From Daedaleopsis sinensis (lineage: Eukaryota; Basidiomycota; Agaricomycetes; Polyporales; Polyporaceae), in NCBI GenBank assembly GCA_033807695.1, contig CM066303.1:3596001-3660000 (forward strand): DNA of 64,000 bases. Direction: 5' to 3'. The number at the start of each line of letters is the position of its first letter. The stretch's first letter is position 1. This document shows, in pieces, positions 11,082 to 21,530 of the stretch. Under the pieces are notes generated by a model. It saw nothing but the letters and a program-made list of their open reading frames with translations, ran no database searches and was not told the origin of the DNA. Made by a program: the position numbers and the translations under genes.

Positions 11082-11452
11082 TGTTATAGTACAGACCATG
11101 GACTATCCTTTCCTTACTATACGTTACGATAGTCCCCTTCTCTTTTCTTATGGTACATCGTACAGTACTTACTAGTTACGCTGGCTAGACGCTCGTTACA
11201 TAATCCGTAGACGCCGCTCTATCTTTTCATCGTTCGTCTCGCTACTCTTTCCTCAGCTGTTGTCTTCACGCACACAGACTGAGGTAAGATCCACGTTCCT
11301 TTATCATATGTTCATGTTCATGTAACTAACAGTACCATGTAGACTCGTTCCCTCGTCTAGGTACAGTACTAATGAACATTAGCTGTTGTCTTCACGCACA
11401 CAGACTGAGACTCGTTCCCTCGTCTAGCCCGCTGCCCATCCAAACTACAACA
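11082..11452 (+). mobile_element. Probable 3' LTR of the copia relic
   Basis: It begins TGTTATAG just after a purine-rich GAGTGGGCG (candidate polypurine tract) and ends CTACAACA. The termini are TG...CA, and the inverted repeat TGTTRTAG matches 7 of 8 positions. It is 371 bp long. From 11453 the sequence matches the array segment also found at 44876 (CACAATACCAGTTCC), so 11452/11453 is an insertion boundary. No matching 5' LTR was seen in the window. Confidence 0.65.
11255..11427 (+). repeat. Unspliced/spliced-like direct duplication inside the LTR
   Basis: A 29-bp block (11255-11283), a 59-bp insert (11284-11342) and an 18-bp block (11343-11360) are followed by a second copy at 11381-11427. 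In the second copy the 29- and 18-bp blocks are joined directly. The 59-bp insert starts GTAAGA, ends TAG and contains TAACTAAC before its 3' end, exactly like a fungal spliceosomal intron. Confidence 0.75.
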
Positions 11453-12590
11453 CACAATACCAGTTCCCTAGGCATCACGCATGCAGCACGCGTGGGCGGA
11501 TATTCGACGGGGTTTCTGGCACCGTGCAAGACAGGTCTGTGTGCACCGGACGAGTTCATAACGAGATGAGCAGGATGCGCTTGCGGGGCTGTGTTCGTAC
11601 ACGTACCTGTGGGCTTTCTCGCGTTCGGCTGGTGTCCAGATGGGTATGTTACTGAGTTCCGCAGAGATCGCGAAAACGCTGATGCGCGTGACACGCGTGT
11701 AGAACGCGTTATGAGAGCACGCGAGAGCATACGGAGAGGGGAGGGAATGACGCGCGTCGAGGACACGTCGATGGGGTGGATGCGTACGGCACGCGAGCTT
11801 GGAACGTCGCGGACCCGTTCAAGCGCATAGAGCGCGTCTGACAACCGCACGGCGAGGGGGTTTGTTCACTTCCAGGGAGCCGGGGGACGAGTTCATGCGT
11901 ACGGAGCGCATTCAATATTAATAACTGTGCCTGGCGGTGTGCATGCGCGCATCATGCGCGTGCGCTTTCTCATGTTCAAAGTGTAACGTGTATGCGCAGC
12001 GAATGCAAGAGCACTGACTCACCGAACCGAACCACACCCACACTGTGTGTCCCTCGTTCGCTCAGGCCATTCCGGAACGTTCATCGGTCTGGGGCCAGGC
12101 AGGCGCAGGTGCGAGGGGACGCGCAGGGAGCGTTGCACAAGAGCCGGGGGGTCGACGGGCACCAGTCGCGCACAGATTCAGAGGGAATGAGTGCAGGAGA
12201 GAATACATGCGGCGGCAGCGGACACGACGGCAGGAGAGAACGAGGAGCACGAGCGAGAGCGCCCGCGTCTGCGTGCGCGTCTGACGTCATCGACTCTGCC
12301 ACAAGCGCCGAACAGGACCACCTCCATCTTCGACGTTCGTCTCTGTGTCGTCTCTATCCTTGCGTCTCCTCCCCATCAGGCTGCAGCTTCTGCTGCTCTG
12401 CTCATCACGACCGCTTGTGCTTGTCTCCCATAACACTCGCTCTCGCCCTGGCTCCTCCCGACTCACTCGACTCCCTCGACGCGTCTCTCTTGTGACTATC
12501 CCCTCTGCGCATTGCGCCGGCGGCGGCCGCCTCCCTGGAGACTACTGGAGTGCAACTCACGGTTGTCTGAGCCTATGCGCCAGGTAATAA
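11453..12590. repeat. Array segment S4, copy 1
   Basis: Non-coding repeat shared with 21530-22670 (nearly identical), 44870-46025 and 59190-60335, and in diverged form with 30460-31870. Its first part is built of roughly 200-bp degenerate monomers with the words TGGTGTCCAGA, GATCGCGAAAACGCTGATGCG and GAGAGCATACGGAGAGG. The second part (12000-12590) keeps frames that are open in several copies but carries no recognisable domain. Confidence 0.75.
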
Positions 12591-13550
12591 CATGTTTTCG
12601 GCCTCTAGATCTACCCCACACAACTGTGTACTCCGTATCCAATATATGCACTGTGTCCCTCGACTCGCCCGCCTATCTGCTTCTCTCTATGCCTGTATGC
12701 ATGTCAGTCCTGCCTAGTGTATGTACAATGCCATCTGGACGACTCTCCCGTACCTCTGTTCCGGACTCCGGGCCTAAGCCATTTTCTCTCCATCACTCGT
12801 ATTCTCTGACACGCGTGAATATCTAGCTCGCTTCCTCGTTTGTAACTCGCGCAAGACACTGGCACCCCTCGCAAACAAGAAGCCCCCATCCGCTCATGTG
12901 TACCTCCCCCCTATGAGGCTGGCTTCACATCTCCATCAAGTAGGGTAAGTTCGTCCCCTCCCCACAACTCATCCCTGCTCAACCACATCCCGTACTATGT
13001 TCTCTGTGTGCATATATCGATTCCGCGTTTCACCATACGTGACGTCCTCAGCGTGCTCGAGATCTGGTCATATCGACGGCCTCCATGCATCCTCCCAAGC
13101 AAAGCGACATTTCCTGCTTTTTACTGCGCTCGGCTGCCACGCTATTCTGCGCCTGACCGCACAAACTCTACGCACCGCCCTCGCGGCGGTCGTGACACCG
13201 GCCTACCCAAGTTCCTCGACGTCTCGTGGTCCAACACTCTGCTGACGGACCTCACCTTAGTATCCAGCTCGCGGCCTTTCTAGGACTCGCGGTTGCCGCA
13301 AAGGAGAACCTTAATCCGCTCGTGCACACCTCGCACTCAGGAGTCTCACTGTCATCACGGCTTCCGTGAAGTATGATGCGTCTTTGCACAACTCCTCGCA
13401 AGGCTCTGTCCCACATGTGAGTAAACCTCCGTCTACTGAAGTGCTTCGCGCCAAAATATCTTACAGTCTTCACTACGTCTGCCAAGGACTCTGCATCGGG
13501 AACGCGGCGACAGCGTTCATGCGATCGTCTTCCACACCTCATCATCCCAA
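12591..13550. repeat. Array segment S5, copy 1
   Basis: No intact gene. The segment is repeated at 22670-23631 and, diverged, at 46026-47100 and 60336-61330. Between copies a stretch with the words TCCAAGTTCCTCGACGTC and GGTCGCCGCAAAGGAGAA stays alignable, which suggests relic exons of an unidentified gene. Copy 1 has GGTAATAAC at 12586 where the others have GGTAAGTAAC, so a possible splice donor has lost one base. Confidence 0.6.
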
Positions 13551-14154
13551 ATGGTCCGCCTCACCGTCGCCTTCGTATCCGCCCTCCTTGCCGCGGCCGG
13601 CTTTGTCAAAGGGGTAGCGGTCCCCCGCCACGACGAACCTACGCTTGAACCCATCCCCACCGGCACCCCGACGGCTTCTCCCTCGGCCGGACCGCCGAGA
13701 TCGTTAACGGAAGCACCATCTGGGAGTTCCTCGGCGAGGACGCCACCACCGTTAACCCGGATGGCTACGTCAACTCGCCCCCGCCCAAGGAGTCCGCCGC
13801 CGTGCCTGATGTATCCTCCGGTGCGCTCGTCAAGGGCGACAGAATCTACTGCGGCGGCTATGGCCCTGGCGTGACTGCGGACTAGGTGAACGTCGCACAG
13901 GGCTGTGGTCATGTGCCGAGACGGGTTCTCCTTCGATGGGCGGAGCATCGCGCGCGTGTACTCCGACGGCGTCGCCTACGGGTGCAACTGCGCGGGCTCG
14001 CCGACGTGCACACGACGATCTGTGGCTCTACTCCGGGCTGGTCAACTCCAGGTGCAGCTTCGTGCACGGCTGGTGTGCGAGTGCGTGGTGGTATCGCATC
14101 GACATTGTCCGGGCTGCCTACGGCCGCACCAAGACGCGCAGTCGGTTCTGTTGA
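13551..14154 (+). pseudogene. Decayed small secreted cysteine-rich protein, copy 1
   Basis: The first frame codes a textbook signal peptide (MVRLTVAFVSALLAAAGFVKG) ending in an Ala/Val-rich cleavage region. A +1 frame change near 13670 then exposes EIVNGSTIWEFLGEDATTV and VSSGALVKGDRIYCGGYG. An in-frame TAG follows at 13883-13885, then further frame changes lead to FSFDGRSIARVYSDGVAY, CNCAGSPTC and a C-terminal WCASAWWYRIDIV...SRFC with a stop at 14154. The pieces are in order on one strand and resemble basidiomycete small secreted proteins of about 180 aa. Several lesions make it a clear pseudogene. I know no function for this family. Confidence 0.75.
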
Positions 14155-15561
14155 ATAGGTGCGCATTTTGTTCCGCTGCATCTCTAATTCTGTGCCTGTC
14201 GTTTCGACCGACAGACGACTGAAGCAGTGAAGCTCAGCGCTTCTAGAAAGAAGAATGAGGCGTAAAAGGTGGTTTCTCGCCTCTTGTTAATTTTGTATGG
14301 TCGTTGTCGGGTTCTCTGTTTGATAATATGGGGAGTATGGCGGTCTCGCGGTGGAGATGCGTGCAAGGACGGATTTCTCAGCTAGTTCAGGCTGGTGTCG
14401 GCTCCGAAGGTAACGGGAACAGCTGAGGTAGTGTGCTCAGCTAGAGGGTGCACATGTGCGTCTTGCACAGTCATCATTCAGATACGTGACACCGCTCATA
14501 TCGCTAGCTTTCAAGTATACTCCTGCCGCGAATCCAGGTTCTGAGCGCTGAGCGATGTTCGTGACATCGTCTCATGCGAGCTGTGTCGGTAAGTCTATCG
14601 ACCATTTCGCGTTTCCATCAAGGGCCCGTGTAACGCGCACACTGACAGCGGACATGCCTCGTTCTACCCCCTGCGACTTGAAGAGGTCTAGACGGTGCTG
14701 TGAACGTCGGATATGTACGTGCTCTCTTTCTCGCAACTTCAGGTCGTCGGATCGTTAAAACCCGATCGGACGTCCCTCCACAGCTCTACACAACGTGCTC
14801 GACGTTTCTCGCGACTACTTCTACAACGTTCTTCGAGGTCGACTAGTTCATTCAAGGTGAGTCCGAACGCACCTCTGGCGCCCGTCTTCAAATACCAACA
14901 GCTTCATGGAATGCTGGCGCTGTCCACACAGCGCGTTCGACCTTCCACAACGTATATTGGGATGTGGTGGCTCGGTCCCCTTCCGCGGGTGACAGCGAGT
15001 GCGTGCACTCCGGGAATAGGAATAGTCTGTCGCGAGCCATACGACCAGAGTACAGCCGCCATGGCCCGCACAGCTACAATGGCTGTGTCCATGGAGTCGT
15101 ATGTATGTGCGGACTGTTTAGCCGCACTCACACACCGGCTGAGCGGTCACTTGCTCAGTGCTGTTAGGAAGACTAACACAGACTCTCATCAGACGGAGCA
15201 CACACCGACTACCTTAGAGTGCCCTGAACGACGTCATCTTGAGCACGCGGTACATCTTGTGCCCACCCGTGGGGCGAGTACGATAGTGATATCTAGACGC
15301 ACATTTGCAGGCTAAGAGTGCTGTGTTGAGCGATACAGACCACATTGAACGTCCAGCGTTGTTGTTTGACTACCCCAATTAGACATTAACGATCAGATCT
15401 GACAGTTCTGCATGTCTTCCTCGGCCCTCGTGATGGCTCAGAGCGCGCAGTAGTCTGCTTGGTGTGGACACCTGGCGTACGTACTCTGCCTACTATACTT
15501 CCTCTACCATCCCCGGAAGGCCCCCGCTCACCATCATACAGTCCCCGCTCGAGCTCTCGCT
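14155..15561. repeat. Array segment S9 and DUF6535 upstream region, copy 1
   Basis: No intact gene. Repeated at 24233-25648 and, diverged, at 34430-35468, 52790-53943 and 62800-63394. Short stretches look exonic: the frame LDVSRDYFYNVLRG near 14795 ends at a GTGAGT donor, and the copy near 53095 reads LLDVSRDYLGVFPGVLNVL. The last ~100 bp before the DUF6535 ATG are pyrimidine-rich and conserved in all copies, consistent with a promoter or 5' UTR. Confidence 0.55.
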
Positions 15562-17972
15562 ATGTCAGAAGCAGATCACGTACCATCGCACTCCGAAACG
15601 GTACAGGTCTCCGCTAAATCTCCGGAGCAGAACCGGAATTTGGGTGAGAGTGTACATGATCGCGGTGCAGGCGATGCTACAGCCGTACGTCGCATTGCCG
15701 TAGCCTCCTGGGGGTGATACTGACTGAGTGAGATGTGGATAGAATGCAGGGACCGTACCAGACTCACTTCCGCCCTGGCCCGAAGACTGGTTGCACATAC
15801 CGAGCGTGAAGGTAATAGGGTTTCCATCATCACTGGTGACATGTAAGATACTCACGGACGTACTACAGGAACGATGGAAGGAGAGGCAGAGCTCCTTATA
15901 CACCGAAAAGGAGAAGACCGATGCAAGGGAAGAAATCGCGGAGATAGTCAAGCAGTACAGCGATGACATGGTGAAGCGTTGGAAAGAGGAGATGGACACG
16001 CTACTTGTATACGTGCGTGATCCCGTACATTCATGAGATTGCAACCACCATGCGATCTTCTCTTCAACAGGCCGGCCTGTTCTCCGCTATCCTAACAGCG
16101 TTCAACGTCGAATCATACCCACTTCTCACTCCGCCGCCCCCAGATCCTGTTCTCGCTACCCTCCAACAGATCTCGCTGCAGCTCAACAGCTTCGCAGTCA
16201 CTCTTCCACTTGTGAACTCAACGCAGCCGGCGAGCATCTTCACAGCTGCTCCCGCACCACCTCCTGAACGCTGGGCTGTGGTCCTGAACATGCTATGGTT
16301 CTCGAGTCTCATCTTCAGCCTGTCCGCCGCATCAGTCGCCATCATGGTCAAGCAATGGCTCGCCGAGTACAGCACCGGCATTTCAGGATCATCCCCTCAT
16401 ATCGCACGGATTCGGCAGCACCGACTGAACAGCCTCAGGAGGTGGAGAGTTGCTGAAATCATCGGTGTTCTTCCTGTTCTCCTGCAAATTGCCTTGTCCC
16501 TATTCTTCGCTGGTGTTCTCGTCCTACTATGGCATCTCAATCATGCTGTCGCCGTCATCGCAACTATCCTTATCGGAGCTCTATTCGTTCTCACATTTGT
16601 GACGACTGTACTGCCAGCCTTCAGTCGCCACTGCTGCTATATCTCGCCACCCGCTATCGGGTTCGCTTTGGCGATTCTACCTCTCACTCATAAATTAGCC
16701 AAGGCATCTTGGAGGATCTATTGTGCGACATCAGATGGTCACTGGGCAGAGGATACAGCCTTGAAGGTGTACGAATATATGCACTCCTCCGGCGCCACAT
16801 TGACCATCCGCGGAAAGGAGCTCAAGGCTGTTTCAAGCGATCTCGACGATCTCGACGCTGATATGGCTACCACGGCATTCACCACCACCCTGGACACTCG
16901 CAATATTACCGCCTCTATGCCCATTGTCACAACGCTGGAGGCCGGACCTGCCTCTCGTTACTTCTCGCAGATCAAGGCTGAACTGATGCGACACGAGAAG
17001 TGGCTAGATGTCTACAAACAAGTACCCTGCCATGCATTGTCAAGTGGACTCTTGGCCTTAGCAGCTACTATCGACAGCACGGAAGTAAGCGCTTGGGCAG
17101 ATCAGCTCAAATGGTCTATAGAAGACTACCCAGAACGCAACACAGGGCCGTCCGACATATGCATGGACCTTGTGAGCGCAGCTCAAGACCTTGTGACTCA
17201 AAATATCGTGGTCCCCGGCAATCTCGGGCGGTCCCTTGGACATATCATGTTTCAGGATAAAGGCTCCATACTGAGTGCGCAAGCCGGAAAGCGTGGTGAG
17301 CAGCAGCTATCATTTTGACACCACGAATGAGAGATAAGCTGACTCGGCGTGGGTTAGCCGTAGCGTTTGCGCAATGGCGACTAACTCAAGGTCAGGAGGA
17401 CAATCAAACGTTCGGCTTTTGGGAACCTGTCCATCAGTATCGATGGGCGGTGGCCGCGTCGTTTCGCTATTCCCTAATTCATGCAGCAACCGACAAAGAT
17501 TTTCTGTTGGTCTGGGCCCATCCGCGTTGTGGACTTGAGCGGATTCTCCGTTTCGCTTTGGCCGCGGACGAGTTCACTGCATACGCTTGGTCAGGCATCA
17601 TCCATGATCTTCGAGATATGCTGGAGACTGGTCGGAACGCGGACGGATTGCTTTTTGATGAGCTCAGAGAGGCATTAAACATCAAGAAAGTGAAGTACTT
17701 ATTCGGCCTCGATTTTGAGCCCAGGGAGTGGAGAACGGAGATCGAACGTTGTCAGGTACAAGTCAAGGATTGGATCTCCCGAGTGTCCCAGGTTTTGAAC
17801 CCTGTAAGAGTGTTATCCTAGTATTATCAACTCGCGGAGCTGACACGCAATTGATATACAGCCGCCTGTGCAAGAGTCCACTGGTGCATCATGGCAACAG
17901 CGGCATACCCGCGTATTCTCTCGTAGTTGTCTTAGGCTCTCCGACACTCTCCCTCCTCAGCCAGTCTTTTGA
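15562..17972 (+). CDS. DUF6535 membrane protein, copy A
   Basis: Predicted integral membrane protein of the DUF6535 family (function unknown), greatly expanded in Agaricomycetes. Exons: 15562-15684, 15869-16012, 16071-17295, 17358-17803 and 17862-17972, giving 682 aa with all phases agreeing. A soluble acidic N-terminus (residues 1-89) includes the amphipathic EIVKQYSDDMVKRWKEEMD. It leads into the DUF6535 core: AGLFSAVLTAFNVESY (first hydrophobic segment, directly after the intron 2 junction), a Pro-rich loop, LWFSSLIFSLSAASVAIMV, the hallmark KQWLAEY, and two more membrane spans (VLPVLLQIALSLFFAGV and ILIGALFVLTFVTTVLP). The C-terminal ~400 residues are helical and soluble (DELREALNIKK, WISRV). 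The last exon is short (36 aa) relative to copies B and D. Its 3' part from 17538 resembles copy D rather than its otherwise near-identical twin B. Confidence 0.85.
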
Positions 17973-18949
17973 TCCTAACTGCGGCTCATGATCTCGGCCG
18001 CCTACCACCCGCGTCCCGATCCAGGTACTAGCCTGGCTCAATCACTCATTCGACCGCAAGGATTCGCTTCCATATTCCCCACCTGAATCTATTCCTTCGC
18101 TCATCTCTTCGCATCGTTCAGCATGCGTCCGCATCTCGCATATTCTCTGCGTACCACAAACGCGACTATGGGTGTTCGTCTCTGCCCCCGAGCGTGTAGA
18201 AGATCACCGGCGTTCCGCACAATCACATCCTCCTCCATCCAACCCACCTGCCGACAGTCGATTCCGTGACCTCCAGACGCGGATAGACGCGCCGCGGTAC
18301 AACCACCTGCCAATGAATACCGCACGGCGCACGGTCGTCTCTATCGCCCACTGGTACCTTCAGAGCTGCATCCCAATCGTCAACTCTGCTCATATTTGGA
18401 CATCCGTACTGCATGAGCTCCCCGACATCATCGATCACCACCCACCATGCTACAACCTCCTACGCCGCTTCATGCTCCGCCTCCACTCGAGAATATATTC
18501 AAGTTCATGTCCGAATGATTGCGTCTCTCACAAACTAGATATCCGAGTCCTTGACACCCACAATCGAACCCCGCTATCTATCGGTCTTTGGCTCGCCATT
18601 GCTCGCGCGTATCCGCATCTCAGGCCGGCTGTCGTGGACACGCACGTTATTGTCCGGTACTGTGATCACGAAGAGGGGTCTAGTCACTGCGCATGCGGCA
18701 ACTGATTCCTCAACGAGTTCTCGAGCCATTTCTACCGGCTGCTCAGCGTGCTCTACCTGCCTCTCCTCCCTCTCAATATGCCTGTTGAATCTCAACACTA
18801 TCACACCCTACTCGCTGTCCTACTCGCTGTGGAGTCAAACTACCATGACATTCGAGCACCATAGACCGGCCCTGTCTTCAACAGACTGGCGGTGTCCTGC
18901 AGCCGTTTCACGCTGTTCCCACTTCCAGGAATCCCATGACCCCTCCTTT
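17973..18949. other. Spacer after DUF6535 copy A
   Basis: No gene that I can support. A 177-codon ORF (18172-18705) has no recognisable motif. Part of the sequence is related to the spacers after copies B (28135-28420) and C (38250-39070), with shared words such as CGAATTCGCTT/CGAATGCGCTT. Confidence 0.45.
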
Positions 18950-21530
18950 TCCTTCGATATACTCGTACTCGTACCTAGCTCTCGACGGTTCCAACAACCG
19001 GACGACTTTCCTCATTCTCTCTGTCTTCAACAGACCGACGGCTTTAAATTCTCCGTGTCCGAACCTGTTCCGCTCGTACCGTACTCTCCGTATCGTCTCT
19101 TCCGTCTGGCTTCCGACGTCGTCCATATCTCTTGGTCCATACACATCTTTTGTACCATAAAACGTTCACTTTCCGACTCGACAACCTCTCGCTCAGCCGA
19201 CGTCCAGTCCACTCACCAAGCCTCCTCTACGCTGTCGCTGTCGCATCTCCGAACCCGGCCTGGTCAATATGTGAGTCAGTGGAGGCCTTCTATGCACCGA
19301 GCTCGTTCGCTCACATCTCAGTGCGTTGTCTAGCTGCCCATCCACCTCGCACCTCAGCGGTGCGACCGAGCATGCCTGTGCGACAGACGCTCCTACCGGT
19401 GTTCCGTTTGTCACACTTGCTATAGTGAGTCCGGTTTCCGAGCTCCTCGTTCGTCAGGAGCTCACTGAACACCGTACAGGGCATCATGCATGCCCTCCGA
19501 CAGGACAGCTTCTCGGGGCTCGCCGCTGACAGGTTCGCCGTCGCGACTCGTGGCGGATCCGGCTGCTCCATCACGTCTCTGAGCCCGTGGCAGCCCTCCC
19601 GTGTGCTCGTAACTTGAAGTACACACTCCCCACATACAAGAGCGCAGGGGTGGACGAGAGCCTCAGTACGGGCAATTGTCGTCGATGAGGAACGCTGCTT
19701 CCTGGCGGACTATGTTCGGGAGGTGTACGCGGAGCCGGGGCTCGGCTGCGCGCCCGTCAACTTCCCCGCGACGTACAGGTTGTCTAATCTGAAAAGACAC
19801 GCCGGTCTCGCGCGCATCTGAGTCGACGACCTGCTCGCGCTCTAGGAGCTCGGGAAGACGCAACTCGCGTCCGTGTCGGACGAGCAGCGGGGATTTCGCT
19901 CCCCGCAGCCACAAGTCCGATCCACGACCGAAGCCCGCAGACACCGGTCTGGCCGGACACTGGCAGACATCGAGCACGCCCACTGACGGACCCGCTACAC
20001 GAGAAGGGGCGGAAGAAGCTCCAGACTCGGCAGACGGTGACGGGGGCGATGTGAAAGCCGAGGTCGATGTGTGTGGGGCAGGGAGCTGTCAGACGACACG
20101 GTATCGGTATCCTAGTCCAGCGAGTCGACGTAGGCAAGGAGGAGGGGCGGGGGGGACGTCGTATGAGGTTGAGACGGAAATGGCAGCGTCGAGGTGGGGT
20201 GGTTGCGGGGCCTCACAAGCGTCTTGCTCAGAGCACATGTATGTATTATAATATAGCGCAAGGTAGTCTACACACCGCGATCCCACGCGACCTCGGGCGA
20301 GCGCACCCCAAGGCTGGCCGATGCGGATGTGCCGCTCGCCGTTCGGGAGTGCAGGGCCTGTGTGTCGCTTCGTGTCGATGAGCAGCCTCGGGCCTGGTGA
20401 GATGAGGGGCGTGAGCGCATGTTGTCAAACACCACACTCATGTACTTAGCCGTGGTCGTCCATACGAGTCGCGACATTGACCTTCGGCCTTCTTCCTCCT
20501 CCTCCATATTCCCTCCGCAGTTATGCGCCGCCACGCACTGCAGTGCTCGACGGAACCGCGTCGGCATACGGAGCGTGCGTCTCTCGGTGCTATCTCGAGG
20601 GCGTCAGCGTCCAGACAGCCCATCCCAACACACAACGCGCGTGGCGTCCGTTGCGCTGCACTGAGTGTGTTATGCACCTGCGGACTGCGTCGCGGAGGAT
20701 GCGCACGTACCTTCTGTGCGACAATCAAGTCCGCACAAGTTAATTATATGGTACGAGCTGCCGGATGACATGCTTGGGCCTGCGTACGGAAGGCAGAGCT
20801 GGCAGGGTGTCGTATCTTGCCCGTTTCGCAGAGGACCCGGAGATGGAGATGGATATGATCCGCCTCCAGGACTGCGTGCGAGCGGAGAGCCTGTACATGC
20901 GTATGGCCGTGTCGCGAGCCGTGAAAGATGTGCTTCTCGTGAAGGCGCTCTCCTGGTGCTTGCGTACGGTGCCCTATTCCGAGTCCGAGTGTGGCCCCGC
21001 CGACGCATCCGGAGTCCGTTTCCGGATAGGTTATGCAAGTCTGTGAAGCCTCAAATGAGCGCACGCACGTCCTGCCAGTGCGTGGCGGCGCATCCCGCAC
21101 ATCTCATCCTCGATATGTGCAGGATGCGCCCCGACCTGTGCTCGTACCTATCGGGTTTCGCTCCTGGTGTTGAGCGCAGCCGAGCTCGTGCGGATAGTGT
21201 AGAAGCGCAGGGTGTCGCATCGCGAACCGTAACGGATGTGTCGAGCGTTGTCCTGTCGCGACGACGTCGTCCTGGTGATCCACACAGATACGGTACCTGG
21301 CGCAGATGCATTTGGCGTCGGATTCCCGGGTCGGGCTTGCAAAAGTCTGCGGGAAGCTCAAGTGAGCCAATTGCACGCGTACGGTCTCCCGCATGCGGCG
21401 CATCCTGCACATATCGCCCTGAGGACGAGATGTGCAGGATGTGCCTGCTAGTGCGGGGTCTGGGTTCGTCCTCGCACCTGTTAGCCTGTCGCGGTCGGCC
21501 GGTGCCCGGAGGGATACAATATCCAGTTCC
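18950..21530. repeat. Array segments S1-S3, copy 1
   Basis: No intact gene. S1 (18950-19600) has a pyrimidine-rich block with CTAGCTCTCGACGGTTCCAA, shared with 28440, 39095 and 56760. S2 (19640-20230) holds a relic frame (DYVREVYAEPGLGC, then LKRHAGLARI, VDDLLAL) broken by stops; the 57420 copy reads HTGLATIRVSHLLALWELEE. S3 (20250-21530) is nearly identical to 57890-59190 and, interrupted by a retrotransposon, to 41910-44860. S3 contains two stem-loops about 310 bp apart. Confidence 0.7.
21087..21445. repeat. Pair of recurrent 44-49 bp stem-loops
   Basis: Hairpin 1 is 21087-21130, with arms GGCGCATCCCGCACAT and ATGTGCAGGATGCGCC (15 of 16 pair). Hairpin 2 is 21397-21445, with arms GGCGCATCCTGCACAT and ATGTGCAGGATGTGCC. 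The loops differ, but the stems are the same sequence. Confidence 0.8.

Larger units (their letters stand above)
11540..17537 (+). repeat. Large direct duplication, left copy
   Basis: About 6.0 kb is nearly identical to 21620-27624; the offset drifts from 10080 to 10087 through a few small indels. It includes S4, S5, the secreted-protein pseudogene, S9 and most of a DUF6535 gene. Identity ends sharply after the word GTGGACTTG in DUF6535 exon 4. Confidence 0.9.

Noticed and set aside
14713..15315. 200-codon ORF upstream of DUF6535 copy A
   Set aside because: It is shortened or shifted in the diverged copies at 34.6 and 52.9 kb and crosses apparent splice signals; at most it contains exon fragments.
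16005..17318. DUF6535 read as a single-exon gene starting at 16005 and stopping at 17318 (and the like in other copies)
   Set aside because: That start lies beside intron 2 and the stop lies in intron 3; splicing restores conserved N- and C-terminal parts in the correct phase in four copies.
18172..18705. 177-codon ORF after DUF6535 copy A
   Set aside because: No motif, not conserved in the spacers after copies B and C.
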